A stretch of DNA of 64,000 nucleotides from Muribaculaceae bacterium. GTDB lineage: Bacteria > Bacteroidota > Bacteroidia > Bacteroidales > Muribaculaceae. The stretch covers positions 46,031 through 110,030 of the forward strand of contig JAFLTY010000002.1 in NCBI GenBank assembly GCA_022509065.1. The letters run 5' to 3'. This document shows positions 8,332 through 17,351 of the stretch, piece after piece. The position numbers and the translations under genes are program-made. The notes beneath the pieces were generated by a model. That model was given only the letters and a program-made list of their open reading frames with translations, was not told the DNA's origin and did no database searches. The number at the start of each line of letters is the position of its first letter. Positions within the stretch are counted from its first letter, which is position 1.

Positions 8332-9549
8332 ATGATATTTTTAAGAAAACTGATGGATAATGCCCGTCCCCATTTTGAAAAGGGAGGACGTTTGGAGATG
8401 TTCCACTCGGTTTATGAGGGCATGGACACTTTCTTGTTCACGCCACGCGAGACAGGGGGTATCGGTACTGTACATATCCACGATGCGATGGATTCGAAGC
8501 GCACCATGATATTGGTTGTCCTGGCCTTGATGCCCTGTTTCTTTTTCGGAATGTATAACACCGGATATCAGCACTGGCTTGCATGCGGTTTATCGGAATT
8601 TCCTTTCTGGTCCCTTATGTGGTACGGATTCCTTGCTGTTTTGCCCCTTGTGCTGACTACTTACATTACCGGATTGACGATTGAATTTGCATCCGCACAA
8701 ATAAAAGGGGAGGAAATTCAGGAAGGTTTTCTTGTGAGCGGCCTCCTTATACCGATGATACTTCCGGTTGACACCCCGTTGTGGATGGCAGCAGTAGCCA
8801 CCGCATTTGCGGTGATATTTGCTAAAGAAGTTTTCGGAGGAACCGGATACAACATATTTAATGTAGCTCTTGTGGCACGAGCATTCTTGTTTTTTGCCTA
8901 TCCTGCCAATATGTCGGGCGATAATGCTTTTGTTCCCGTCGGAAAAGCTCTCGGTTATGGACCTGTGGCTCCTGACGCTTATTCATGTGCCACTCCTCTG
9001 GGACAGATAGCGACTTCTACAGATCCGGCAACTACGTTAGTAGGTGCTGACGGAACCCCCATATCGGCTTGGGACGCTTTCTTGGGACTGATACCGGGCT
9101 CGTTTGGGGAAACATCGTTGTTATGTATCCTGATTGGAGGCGCTTTCCTCCTGCTGATGCGCATTATTGATTGGCGCATAGTGATATCGGTATTTTTAGG
9201 CGCAGTCATTATGGGAAGTGTGACACATCACTTCGCAACGCCTCTTTATCCTAATTCCTATCTTACTCCCTTGGATCAATTTCTTTATGGTGGATTGGCA
9301 TTTGCTGCAGTCTTTATGGCCACAGATCCTGTGACGGCTGCGCGGACAAATACCGGTAAATGGATTTATGGCGCGTTGATAGGCGTAATAGCTATCTTGA
9401 TCCGCACGTACAATAACGGTTATCCCGAAGGTGCGATGTTGGCCGTCCTTCTTATGAATGCTTTCGCTCCGTTAATCGACTGGTGCGTGGTGCAAGCGAA
9501 CATACGTAGGCGATTAAGACGCAAAGCTCAAAGTAAAATTTCGTGCTGA
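8332..9549 (+). CDS. nqrB: Na+-translocating NADH:quinone reductase subunit B
   Basis: A 405-residue multi-span membrane subunit carrying a covalent FMN and the quinone/sodium path. The stretch KEVFGGTGYNIFNVALVARA and the C-terminal DPVTAARTNTGKWIYG are NqrB/RnfD hallmarks. The flavinylation site reads SCAT (S218-C219-A220-T221) in DAYSCATPLGQ, where Thr221 should take the FMN. Most NqrB have SGAT here, so the Cys is a small variation. ApbE, needed for the attachment, is not encoded in the window. ATG 8332 gives the MIFLRKLMDN start; ATG 8353 is an alternative. It follows nqrA after 45 bases. Confidence 0.96.
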   Translation: MIFLRKLMDNARPHFEKGGRLEMFHSVYEGMDTFLFTPRETGGIGTVHIHDAMDSKRTMILVVLALMPCFFFGMYNTGYQHWLACGLSEFPFWSLMWYGFLAVLPLVLTTYITGLTIEFASAQIKGEEIQEGFLVSGLLIPMILPVDTPLWMAAVATAFAVIFAKEVFGGTGYNIFNVALVARAFLFFAYPANMSGDNAFVPVGKALGYGPVAPDAYSCATPLGQIATSTDPATTLVGADGTPISAWDAFLGLIPGSFGETSLLCILIGGAFLLLMRIIDWRIVISVFLGAVIMGSVTHHFATPLYPNSYLTPLDQFLYGGLAFAAVFMATDPVTAARTNTGKWIYGALIGVIAILIRTYNNGYPEGAMLAVLLMNAFAPLIDWCVVQANIRRRLRRKAQSKISC

Positions 9550-9565
9550 TGAAATTCTGAATTGT

Positions 9566-10291
9566 ATGAAGATTAACAGACAAAGCAATATATATACGCT
9601 TGTTTACATCATAATCATTGTGGTTATTGTTGGAACCGTTCTTGCTGTGACCTCAATGTCACTGAAGGACAAGCAAGAGGTCAATGCCGATGCAGACAAG
9701 ATGAAACAAATACTGGCGTCGGTTCATGTAGTCACTGATGACACCAACGTCCACGAAAAGTACAATGAATTGATAGTGTCAACACCTGTTGTTGACTATC
9801 AAGGTAATGTAATAGGTGAGGATGCTTTTGAAATCGACGTTCAGAAGGAGTCTAAAATAAAGGATATAACCCAAAGAAAATTGCCGGTCTATGTCTGTAA
9901 TCTGGGTGTCAAAGGTGTGAAGTATATCTTACCTGTGTACGGAAACGGCCTCTGGGGTCCCATTTGGGGCTATATAGCTGTTGACAGCGACGGATCAAAT
10001 ATATATGGAGCTTTTTTCGCGCACCAAGGAGAAACTCCAGGCCTGGGAGCCGAAATTGAAAAGCCGGCTTTCAGCAATCAGTTTGATGGTAAGCAGTTGT
10101 TCAAGAACGGACGTTTTTTGCCCGTAGCCGTCATCAAAAAAGGACAGAAGGTGACGAACGGCGAGGATTATGTCGACGCTGTGTCGGGTGGCACTATCAC
10201 CAGTAAAGGTGTAAGTGCAATGCTTGACGACTGTCTTAAGCCTTACGAGGCTTATCTTGAAAGGATAGCTGTCGAATCACAAAACAGTTGA
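9566..10291 (+). CDS. nqrC: Na+-translocating NADH:quinone reductase subunit C
   Basis: A 241-residue subunit with one N-terminal membrane helix (about residues 10-30) and a periplasmic FMN-binding domain. The covalent FMN site is SGGT (Thr210) in DAVSGGTITSKGV, the canonical position for ApbE-mediated flavinylation. GNGLWGPIWGYIAV and HQGETPGLGAEI are strong NqrC/RnfG family motifs. It is spaced 16 bases from nqrB and 7 from nqrD, as expected for one transcript. Confidence 0.96.
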   Translation: MKINRQSNIYTLVYIIIIVVIVGTVLAVTSMSLKDKQEVNADADKMKQILASVHVVTDDTNVHEKYNELIVSTPVVDYQGNVIGEDAFEIDVQKESKIKDITQRKLPVYVCNLGVKGVKYILPVYGNGLWGPIWGYIAVDSDGSNIYGAFFAHQGETPGLGAEIEKPAFSNQFDGKQLFKNGRFLPVAVIKKGQKVTNGEDYVDAVSGGTITSKGVSAMLDDCLKPYEAYLERIAVESQNS

Positions 10292-10298
10292 GAAGATT

Positions 10299-10922
10299 AT
10301 GGCAGAAAAAATAAATTACAAAAAAGTATTTTTAAATCCATTGTCAAAAGACAATCCTGTCATTGTCCAGATTCTGGGTATATGCTCGGCTTTAGCGGTG
10401 ACCGCACAGCTCGAACCCGCTATGGTGATGGGATTGTCTGTGATTGCCATTCTGGCTTTTTCGAATGTGATTATCAGTGTGATACGAAAGACTATTCCCG
10501 CCAACGTTCGCATTATCGTGCAACTGGTTGTGGTGGCGGCTCTTGTAGTCGTAGTCAATCAACTGTTATTGGCTTATGCATACGATGTGAGCAAAGAGTT
10601 GTCAGTATTCATAGGCCTAATCATTACCAACTGCATTTTGATGGGTCGTTTGGAGGCATTTGCCATGAGTAATAAGCCGTGGCCATCATTTCTTGACGGT
10701 ATAGGCAACGGCATAGGCTACACAATAATCCTTATAATAGTCGCTTTTTTCCGCGAACTTTTTGGCTCGGGCACACTTTTTGGATGTCAGATAGTTCCAC
10801 AGTCGTGGTACGATGCGGGATATGTCAACAACGGTCTGATGATACTGCCGCCCATGGCTCTCATTGTCGTTGCATGTGTCATTTGGGTACACCGCTCGTA
10901 TCACAAGGAGTTAAACGAATAA
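10299..10922 (+). CDS. nqrD: Na+-translocating NADH:quinone reductase subunit D
   Basis: A 207-residue integral membrane subunit with about six helices. It pairs with NqrE in the membrane core, and the two have inverted topologies around a shared Fe-S centre. The family blocks NPVIVQILGICSALAV and NCILMGRLEAFAM, with the conserved Cys in TNCILMGR, are present. PWPSFLDGIGNGIGY also fits NqrD. Length is normal. Confidence 0.95.
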   Translation: MAEKINYKKVFLNPLSKDNPVIVQILGICSALAVTAQLEPAMVMGLSVIAILAFSNVIISVIRKTIPANVRIIVQLVVVAALVVVVNQLLLAYAYDVSKELSVFIGLIITNCILMGRLEAFAMSNKPWPSFLDGIGNGIGYTIILIIVAFFRELFGSGTLFGCQIVPQSWYDAGYVNNGLMILPPMALIVVACVIWVHRSYHKELNE

Positions 10923-10926
10923 CGTT

Positions 10927-11544
10927 ATGGAAGAATTCAATGTCTTTATACGGTCGATATTTGTCGACAATATGATATTTGCCTATTTTCTGGGCATGTG
11001 TTCTTTTCTTGCGGTGAGTAAGAATGTGCGTACCGCCTTCGGGCTTGGTATAGCCGTCACATTCATGTTGACCATCACGTTGCCCATCAACTATTTGTTA
11101 GACACCTATGTACTTAAAGCCGGAGCTCTTTCATGGCTTGGCGCTGAGTTCGCCGGCATCGACCTGTCATTTTTGTCTTTGATAATGTTCATCGCTGTTA
11201 TCGCTTCGATGACCCAATTGGTCGAAATGGCGGTAGAGAAATATTCGCCGTCGTTATATGCCTCCTTGGGAATATTTCTCCCGCTTATTGCTGTTAACTG
11301 TGCCATCCTGGGAGGATCGCTTTTTATGGAACAACGCGATTTTCCGAATATAGGAACAGCGATATTCGCCGGAGCAGGGTGGGGCATCGGTTGGTTGCTC
11401 GCTATCGTGGCTATTGCCGCCATACGGGAACGACTCCAGTCTCATTCAAATATACCAAAGCCCTTGCGCGGAGTGGGTATCACTTTTATCATCACCGCGT
11501 TGATGGGGATAGCTTTCATGAGTTTTCTCGGTATCAAAATTTGA
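10927..11544 (+). CDS. nqrE: Na+-translocating NADH:quinone reductase subunit E
   Basis: A 205-residue integral membrane subunit, the partner of NqrD. FAYFLGMCSFLAVSKNVRTAFGLG and VNCAILGGSLFM carry the conserved cysteines that ligate the intramembrane iron-sulfur centre together with NqrD. It starts four bases after the nqrD stop and is followed by nqrF after six, consistent with tight co-translation. Confidence 0.95.
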   Translation: MEEFNVFIRSIFVDNMIFAYFLGMCSFLAVSKNVRTAFGLGIAVTFMLTITLPINYLLDTYVLKAGALSWLGAEFAGIDLSFLSLIMFIAVIASMTQLVEMAVEKYSPSLYASLGIFLPLIAVNCAILGGSLFMEQRDFPNIGTAIFAGAGWGIGWLLAIVAIAAIRERLQSHSNIPKPLRGVGITFIITALMGIAFMSFLGIKI

Positions 11545-11550
11545 GTCTCT

Positions 11551-12855
11551 ATGTTACCCAATATATTATTATCCGCTGAGAGCATGTCGTCGCTGACAGT
11601 CTATACGTCGGTAGCGATATTTCTTGTTATCACCATTTTGCTTGTGGCCATTTTGCTTGTGGCCAAACGCTTTCTTGTACGAACCGGCGATGTTACGGTG
11701 ACTATTAACCATGACGATAAACTGCAGGTGCCTTCAGGCGAATCGCTTCTTTCAGCGTTAAGCGAGAAAGACATACATCTGCCGTCGGCGTGCGGTGGCA
11801 AAGGAAGTTGCGCTCAGTGTAAAGTACAGGTCGAAAGCGGCGCTGGAGATATTTTGCCAACCGAGGTTGTTCATTTCTCTCGCCGTCAGATAAACGAAGG
11901 ATGGCGATTGGGATGTCAAGTAAAGGTAAAAGAGGATCTCGAAATCACTTTGCCGCCATCGATAATGAATATTAAAGAATGGGACTGCGAGGTCATCTCG
12001 AATCGCAACGTTGCTACCTTCATGAAAGAGTTCATAGTGGCGCTTCCCCCCGGCGAACACATGGACTTTGTGCCCGGTTCGTATGCCCAGATACGTATTC
12101 CGGCATACGATATCGATTATGACAGAGACATCGATAAAAGCCTGATTGGCGAGGCCTATCTGCCTGCATGGGAAAAGTTCGGGCTCTTCGGCCTTAAGTG
12201 CCATAACAGCGAACCCACAGTCCGCGCCTATTCGATGGCCAACTATCCGGCCGAAGGCGACCGCATCATGCTGACCGTGCGCATCGCCACCCCTCCCTTT
12301 AAACCCAAGCCACAGGTCGGCTTCATGGACGTGCCTCCCGGCATAGCATCGACATATATCTTCTCGCTACGCCCCGGCGACCATGTGCTGATGAGCGGCC
12401 CCTACGGAGATTTCCACCCCATTTTCGATTCGAAAGCCGAGATGATGTGGATAGGCGGCGGCGCAGGCATGGCACCACTGCGCGCTCAAATCATGCACAT
12501 GACACGCACCCTCGACACTCGCGACCGCGATATGCATTATTTCTACGGAGCTCGCGCGCTCAACGAAGTTTTCTATCTGGAAGATTTCCTGCAGCTTGAA
12601 AAAGACTTTGATAACTTCCATTTCCATCTGGCGCTCGACCGCCCCGATCCTGCTGCCGACGAAGCCGGTGTCAAGTACACCCCGGGCTTTGTCCACCAAG
12701 TCATCTATGACACCTATCTCAAGAACCACGAGAGCCCCGAGGACATCGAGTATTACATGTGCGGCCCCGGTCCGATGAGCAACGCCGTCAACAACATGCT
12801 GTACGACCTTGGCGTCGAACCCACATCGATACACTACGACAACTTCGGCGCCTAA
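11551..12855 (+). CDS. nqrF: Na+-translocating NADH:quinone reductase subunit F
   Basis: A 434-residue NADH-input subunit. An N-terminal membrane helix (about 15-40) is followed by a plant-type 2Fe-2S ferredoxin domain with ligands C81, C87, C90 and C122. The FAD domain then shows RAYSMANYP, and the NADH domain shows WIGGGAGMAPLRAQ and YMCGPGPMSNAV. All cofactor motifs are intact. The 3' half (from about 12.2 kb) is much richer in G/C at third positions than the 5' half. The sixth and last gene of the operon. Confidence 0.96.
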   Translation: MLPNILLSAESMSSLTVYTSVAIFLVITILLVAILLVAKRFLVRTGDVTVTINHDDKLQVPSGESLLSALSEKDIHLPSACGGKGSCAQCKVQVESGAGDILPTEVVHFSRRQINEGWRLGCQVKVKEDLEITLPPSIMNIKEWDCEVISNRNVATFMKEFIVALPPGEHMDFVPGSYAQIRIPAYDIDYDRDIDKSLIGEAYLPAWEKFGLFGLKCHNSEPTVRAYSMANYPAEGDRIMLTVRIATPPFKPKPQVGFMDVPPGIASTYIFSLRPGDHVLMSGPYGDFHPIFDSKAEMMWIGGGAGMAPLRAQIMHMTRTLDTRDRDMHYFYGARALNEVFYLEDFLQLEKDFDNFHFHLALDRPDPAADEAGVKYTPGFVHQVIYDTYLKNHESPEDIEYYMCGPGPMSNAVNNMLYDLGVEPTSIHYDNFGA

Positions 12856-12939
12856 CCCCTCACCTTTGGCTTCCTGTCCGTTCCTAAGAATCCCACCCTT
12901 CAGTTCAACATCCTCAAACAACATCCTCAGACACCACTC

Positions 12940-13042
12940 TCTGAGACACTACTTTGAGGCACTTACCCACATTCTCTGAGACACTACCTCACATTCTCTG
13001 AGACACTACCTCTGAGACACTTACCCACATTCTCTGAGACAC
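12940..13042. repeat. Intergenic direct repeats of TCTGAGACAC
   Basis: Five exact copies of TCTGAGACAC start at 12940, 12975, 12997, 13011 and 13033, separated by variable spacers built from ACTACC, TTACCCACAT and ACATTC. Degenerate copies (CTCAGACACC near 12925, TTGAGGCAC near 12953) precede them. The array lies in the 312-base gap between convergent nqrF and the polysaccharide locus. Spacing is irregular (35, 22, 14, 22 bases), so it is not CRISPR-like. Function unknown. Confidence 0.85.
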
Positions 13043-13077
13043 AATCAGTTCGGTCAGCTACAACACCAGACTTCCCC

Positions 13078-13120
13078 AAAAAGAAAGCGCTTGCGCAGCC
13101 CATAAGCCTACACAAGCGCT
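13078..13120 (-). terminator. Terminator of the polysaccharide locus
   Basis: On the minus strand the arms AGCGCTTG (13120-13113) and CAAGCGCT (13093-13086) form a stem, followed by TTTCTTTTT. It lies 49 bases past the last gene of the locus. Confidence 0.7.
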
Positions 13121-13168
13121 CCACTTTCTATATCTTCTATATCTATTATTTATCTAGGGGTCACTGAC

Positions 13169-13756
13169 CTATTTTCTGATAGCATTGAATGTGCTGAAAA
13201 TAAGTTTGATATCATACCAAAAGCCGGCTTTTTTAACGTATTCGAGATCCAATTTCAACTTATCTTGCATAACTTGTTCGATATAAGCCTGTTCTGGATC
13301 GGAGGCTGCTGCCAAGACATCGTTTTCGTTACGATATCTGATTGAAGCAAGAGATGTTATTCCCGGTCGAACCTTGAGAACCTCCATTTGTTCTTGTGTA
13401 TACATATTGACGTATTTACGCACCTCGGGTCGTGGCCCTACAAGGCTCATGTCGCCTTTGAATACATTAATGAGTTGAGGCAGTTCGTCCAGTTTGTATT
13501 TACGAATATAATAACCTGAACGAGTTACTCTCGGGTCACGTCCCCCGATCGTTATAAGGCTTCCCTTGTCCGAATCGGGACGCATTGAACGAAATTTAAA
13601 CAGTCGGAAATCTTTGTTTCCACGACCCACTCTGGTTTGTCGATAAAAGACCGGACCTTTTGAATCAGTTTTTATCCAAACAGCTAAAATCAAGAAGACT
13701 GGGCTCAAAGCGACAAGACCCAAACCGCTTGCTGTAATGTCGAAAATACGTTTCAA
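13169..13756 (-). CDS. Initiating sugar transferase (PglC/WcaJ C-terminal type phosphoglycosyl transferase)
   Basis: A 195-residue bacterial sugar transferase. It should move a sugar phosphate from a UDP-sugar to undecaprenyl phosphate to start repeat-unit assembly at the inner membrane. The re-entrant N-terminal helix (FDITASGLGLVALSPVFLIL), the FYRQTRVGRGNKDFRLFKFRSMR stretch and KLDELPQLINVFKGDMSLVGPRPE with the conserved D-E pair are all present. The size is that of the short monotopic PglC class, without the extra helices of WbaP/WcaJ. It overlaps the aminotransferase by four bases and is the last gene of the locus. Confidence 0.93.
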   Translation of the reverse strand: MKRIFDITASGLGLVALSPVFLILAVWIKTDSKGPVFYRQTRVGRGNKDFRLFKFRSMRPDSDKGSLITIGGRDPRVTRSGYYIRKYKLDELPQLINVFKGDMSLVGPRPEVRKYVNMYTQEQMEVLKVRPGITSLASIRYRNENDVLAAASDPEQAYIEQVMQDKLKLDLEYVKKAGFWYDIKLIFSTFNAIRK

Positions 13757-14994
13757 AGTTTCGATATAATATCAATGAAGTTGTCAAGAATATACTGCAC
13801 CTCATCGTCCGTGAGACGGGTATGTAGAGGTAAAGTCATCTCATTGTGGTATTGATTGAATGCATTCGGGAAATCCTTTATATCATATCCCATTGCCTTA
13901 TAAGCCGTCATCATAGGCAACGGTTTATAATGCACATTGGTTGCAATGCCTCGCTCGGCCATTTTTACTATCACATCGTTACGTTGCTCAGTTGTCGCAT
14001 CAAGCAGCCGGACTAGATAAAGGTGACCGCTTGAGCTGTGTTCGTTACTATAGTGATTGAGCACTTGTACATTATAAGGTTCCAATGCTACGTTATAACG
14101 TTCAATTAGTTGTCGGCGCCGACGCATCATCTCGGGGTAACGTTTCAATTGGGCAAGACCGATTCCTGCCATAATATCGGTCATGTTACATTTGTACCAG
14201 GTTCCGATGATGTCATACTCCCAACCTCCGAGTTTAGATTTGGCCAAGGCATCCTTGTTTTGACCGTGCAGAGATAACAATTGCAAGTGTTTGTATATGT
14301 CCATATCTGACACGCCATTAATTTTACGCCATGTCAAAGCGCCACCCTCTGCCGTTGTCAAGTTCTTGACAGCGTGAAACGAGAAAGATGTGAAGTCAGC
14401 AATCTCGCCGCACATCAACCCATGACGCATGGCTCCGAAAGCATGTGCAGCATCGGCAATGACGATACAGCGACCGAATGCTTTCTGAATGTCATTTGAT
14501 GGGTGGAATAGATGTTTTTTAGCTTCGACAGCAGCAAATACCTTATCGTAATCGGCCACTATACCGGCAAGATCGACAGGCATAATAGCCTTGGTTCGCT
14601 CGGTAATTGCGTCAGACAATCTATCATAATCCATCTCGAAAGACTCTGGAGCACAATCAACCATGACAGGGAAAGCGCCAACGTGACACACTGCACTTGC
14701 CGTTGCTGTATATGTATAAGCCGGTACTATCACCTCATCGCCTTCGCCGATGCCCAACACGCGTAACGCCAACTCCATGCATGCCGTAGCCGAGTTGAGA
14801 CACACTGTCGTGGGGAGCGACATTCCGTTTTCATCATTGCGAGCCGTCTGGCAACATATCGAAATAAGATGCTCAAACTCTTTTGTCTTAGGACCGGTTG
14901 TGATCCATCCCGACTTCATGGCTTCGATGACCTCGTTCACTTCACCCTCCGACATATCTGGAGGTGAAAACGGTATATTCCTCTTATTTGTCAT
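13753..14994 (-). CDS. DegT/DnrJ/EryC1/StrS family aminotransferase
   Basis: A 413-residue PLP-dependent sugar aminotransferase that would convert a nucleotide-linked keto-sugar to an amino-sugar. PLP features are DAAHAFGA (D181, H184) and the Schiff-base lysine K210 in SFHAVKNLTTAEGGAL. The start PFSPPDMSEGEVNEVIEAMKSGWITTGP is typical of the family. No 4,6-dehydratase that would make its keto-sugar is encoded in this locus, so the substrate must come from elsewhere. The residue order DAAHA differs slightly from the common EDAAH/EDCAQ. It is translationally coupled to the sugar transferase. Confidence 0.92.
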   Translation of the reverse strand: MTNKRNIPFSPPDMSEGEVNEVIEAMKSGWITTGPKTKEFEHLISICCQTARNDENGMSLPTTVCLNSATACMELALRVLGIGEGDEVIVPAYTYTATASAVCHVGAFPVMVDCAPESFEMDYDRLSDAITERTKAIMPVDLAGIVADYDKVFAAVEAKKHLFHPSNDIQKAFGRCIVIADAAHAFGAMRHGLMCGEIADFTSFSFHAVKNLTTAEGGALTWRKINGVSDMDIYKHLQLLSLHGQNKDALAKSKLGGWEYDIIGTWYKCNMTDIMAGIGLAQLKRYPEMMRRRRQLIERYNVALEPYNVQVLNHYSNEHSSSGHLYLVRLLDATTEQRNDVIVKMAERGIATNVHYKPLPMMTAYKAMGYDIKDFPNAFNQYHNEMTLPLHTRLTDDEVQYILDNFIDIISKL

Positions 14995-14999
14995 AATGA

Positions 15000-16199
15000 T
15001 TAATTTAAATTCGCTTCTAAGAACTTGTTCAATTGAACAATCTGTTTTGGTCTGTTAAAATTATTATTTGCTGCTTGACGACAGTTGTTACTCATTTTTT
15101 GTAACATCTCTCTGTCCATTGACGCATTTTTTATTATATTTCTTAGCGATGTAAAATCTTTGGAGTGTATTATAAAACCTAATTTATGGTCTTTGATTAT
15201 TTTAGCTCCTTCACCTTCGCCAATGAAGAGTATTGGTAAACCCGCAGCCATCGCTTCATAAATTTTAGATGGAACGGCTCCAAATATATTTTTAACCAAT
15301 GGCACAAGAGCCATATCAGCTCCCATTAATATTAAAGGAAGTTCTTCTCTTGTTACTACTCCATGATAAAAGATCCCGTTTTCGGGATTTGCTTCTATCA
15401 AATTCATAATCTCCTTCTGTTCACCGCCATTTCCATAAATATGAAATTCCGCGCCTAATTCTTTAAAATTGATAGATCGACAAATATCTGCTATGCCCTG
15501 AGCATAACCTAATAAACCAGCATATATAATTTTAATGTTGCTATTTTTGTCATTTGGTTTTTTTAATGACAAATCAAATCTTGTAGGATCTACTCCGTTC
15601 CTGAATAAATACGTTAATTTTCCTCCATGTTTCGAAATATAATCAACAATTTCTTCAGATTGACCCATTGCAATATCTGAATGGGTATAAATGTTTCTTT
15701 CAAGTTTTTCAAGAAGTCGGTATATGCGACCTTCCGATATCGCTCCGAGTTCTTTAGCCGATAACGGCCACAAATCTGAAATGTTGGCTATAAATTTTGC
15801 CCCAATAAATTTTGACAACCATCTTCCCGTCCATGCTAAAGTTAAGGGCGGACTTTCTACAATTAAATAGTCAAGTTTCTTTCTTCTAAGATATGATAAA
15901 CTGAAAAAAGATGTTATTGAAAACGAAAGCATGTTCCATATTCTAGGAATGGTTTTTCTAGAATTTGAGGCATAGAGCCAATATCGCTTAATTTCGGTAC
16001 CCTCAATATCTTCTTTATATGTGAATTTCTTTTTGTATTTATCAAAGATTTTTCCGGAAGGATAATTGGGCATTCCTGTAACTACGTAAATTTCATTTCC
16101 CAGATTTTGTAATCCTTGCACCAATTCATATAAGCGGTTTTGAGCTGCCCCCATTTCCGGTTTAAAATATTGTGTAAGTATTCCGATTCGCATAATCAA
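15000..16199 (-). CDS. Glycosyltransferase family 4, WbuB-like
   Basis: A 399-residue GT-B glycosyltransferase with the opening [21 protein letters not shown] and the block [20 protein letters not shown] found in WbuB-type amino-sugar transferases. The acceptor/donor region includes [17 protein letters not shown] and [24 protein letters not shown], with the E-x7-E of retaining GT4 enzymes. WbuB-like enzymes transfer N-acetylfucosamine type sugars; the exact donor here is inferred only. The DNA is clearly more A/T-rich than its flanks. The stop of wecB overlaps this start by four bases. Confidence 0.88.
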   Translation of the reverse strand: MIMRIGILTQYFKPEMGAAQNRLYELVQGLQNLGNEIYVVTGMPNYPSGKIFDKYKKKFTYKEDIEGTEIKRYWLYASNSRKTIPRIWNMLSFSITSFFSLSYLRRKKLDYLIVESPPLTLAWTGRWLSKFIGAKFIANISDLWPLSAKELGAISEGRIYRLLEKLERNIYTHSDIAMGQSEEIVDYISKHGGKLTYLFRNGVDPTRFDLSLKKPNDKNSNIKIIYAGLLGYAQGIADICRSINFKELGAEFHIYGNGGEQKEIMNLIEANPENGIFYHGVVTREELPLILMGADMALVPLVKNIFGAVPSKIYEAMAAGLPILFIGEGEGAKIIKDHKLGFIIHSKDFTSLRNIIKNASMDREMLQKMSNNCRQAANNNFNRPKQIVQLNKFLEANLN

Positions 16200-17347
16200 C
16201 CTAATTTTGACACTATTCTTTCGCAGGCCTGACCGTCCCCGTATGGGTTGATGGCTTGCGACATTTGGTTGTAATGATCAGGGTTGTCAATTAGCGAAGA
16301 TACTTCGTTGACAATACGGTCGTAGTCGGTGCCAACAAGACGTACTGTCCCGGCTTCGAGAGCTTCGGGGCGTTCTGTCGTGTCTCGCATCACTAATACC
16401 GGTTTGCCAAGGCCTGGCGCTTCCTCTTGAATACCTCCGCTGTCTGTCAAGACAATATGAGCCTTTTCCATCAGAAAGACAAAAGATAGGTATTCAAGTG
16501 GTTCGATAAAGAACATATTACCTAAGTTGGATAGATCTTCCCCGAACACATCGTGTATGGGTCGGCGCACGTTGGGATTGAGGTGCATCGGATAGACAAA
16601 ATCAGTGTCAGGATACTTCTCGGTAAGCGTTTTTATAGCCTTACACATGGAGATAAATCCATCGCCGAAGTTTTCGCGACGGTGTCCTGTGATTAACACC
16701 AGTTTACGTCCTTTAGATAGTCGGTCAGTGTCGTATCCTGCCTTTCGTAGTTCGGCTTTCAGTTCATCAGCCAGCCTAGGGGTATTTTTAATTTTATCAA
16801 CTACCCAATATAAGGCATCAATGACAGTGTTGCCGGTTACTGTTATTCTTTCCTTCGCGACTCCTTCATCAAGGAGGTTTTGACGACTTAACGGTGTCGG
16901 TGCAAAATGGTGTGAGGCTATGCGACCGGTCAGTTGACGGTTCATCTCCTCAGGCCACGGGCTGTATATGTTATGAGTTCGCAATCCGGCCTCGACATGT
17001 CCTACGGGAATCTGTCGGTAGAAAGCGGCCAGGGCGGCGGCTGTCGATGTTGTTGTGTCGCCGTGAACCAGGACGATATCGGGTTTCGCTTCGTCGAGGA
17101 CATCACGCATGCCGATGATGACACGTGCCGTTACATCAAACAGGTCTTGTCCGGCTTGCATTATGTTGAGGTCGTAATCAGGCTTTATATCGAAAATGTC
17201 CAGCACCTGGTCAAGCATCTGTCGATGTTGTCCGGTCACGCAGACGACTGTATCGAAAGTCTCAGGGTGCTTTTGGAACTCCTTGACCAGTGGAGCCATT
17301 TTGATAGCTTCCGGACGAGTCCCGAAAACAAGCATTATCTTTTTCAT
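16196..17347 (-). CDS. wecB: UDP-N-acetylglucosamine 2-epimerase (non-hydrolysing)
   Basis: Interconverts UDP-GlcNAc and UDP-ManNAc. The N-terminal [20 protein letters not shown] is the family signature, and [34 protein letters not shown] and [22 protein letters not shown] complete the active site. The open frame extends 16 codons further upstream to 17395, but that segment lies inside wecC. ATG 17347 places the start five bases past the wecC stop and gives the usual length of 383 residues. With WecC it forms the pathway to UDP-ManNAcA. Confidence 0.95.
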   Translation of the reverse strand: MKKIMLVFGTRPEAIKMAPLVKEFQKHPETFDTVVCVTGQHRQMLDQVLDIFDIKPDYDLNIMQAGQDLFDVTARVIIGMRDVLDEAKPDIVLVHGDTTTSTAAALAAFYRQIPVGHVEAGLRTHNIYSPWPEEMNRQLTGRIASHHFAPTPLSRQNLLDEGVAKERITVTGNTVIDALYWVVDKIKNTPRLADELKAELRKAGYDTDRLSKGRKLVLITGHRRENFGDGFISMCKAIKTLTEKYPDTDFVYPMHLNPNVRRPIHDVFGEDLSNLGNMFFIEPLEYLSFVFLMEKAHIVLTDSGGIQEEAPGLGKPVLVMRDTTERPEALEAGTVRLVGTDYDRIVNEVSSLIDNPDHYNQMSQAINPYGDGQACERIVSKLG

Positions 17348-17351
17348 AGAA

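Noticed and set aside
12940..13042. CRISPR array
   Set aside because: Repeats are only 10 bases, spacing is irregular and spacers resemble one another; no cas genes are nearby.
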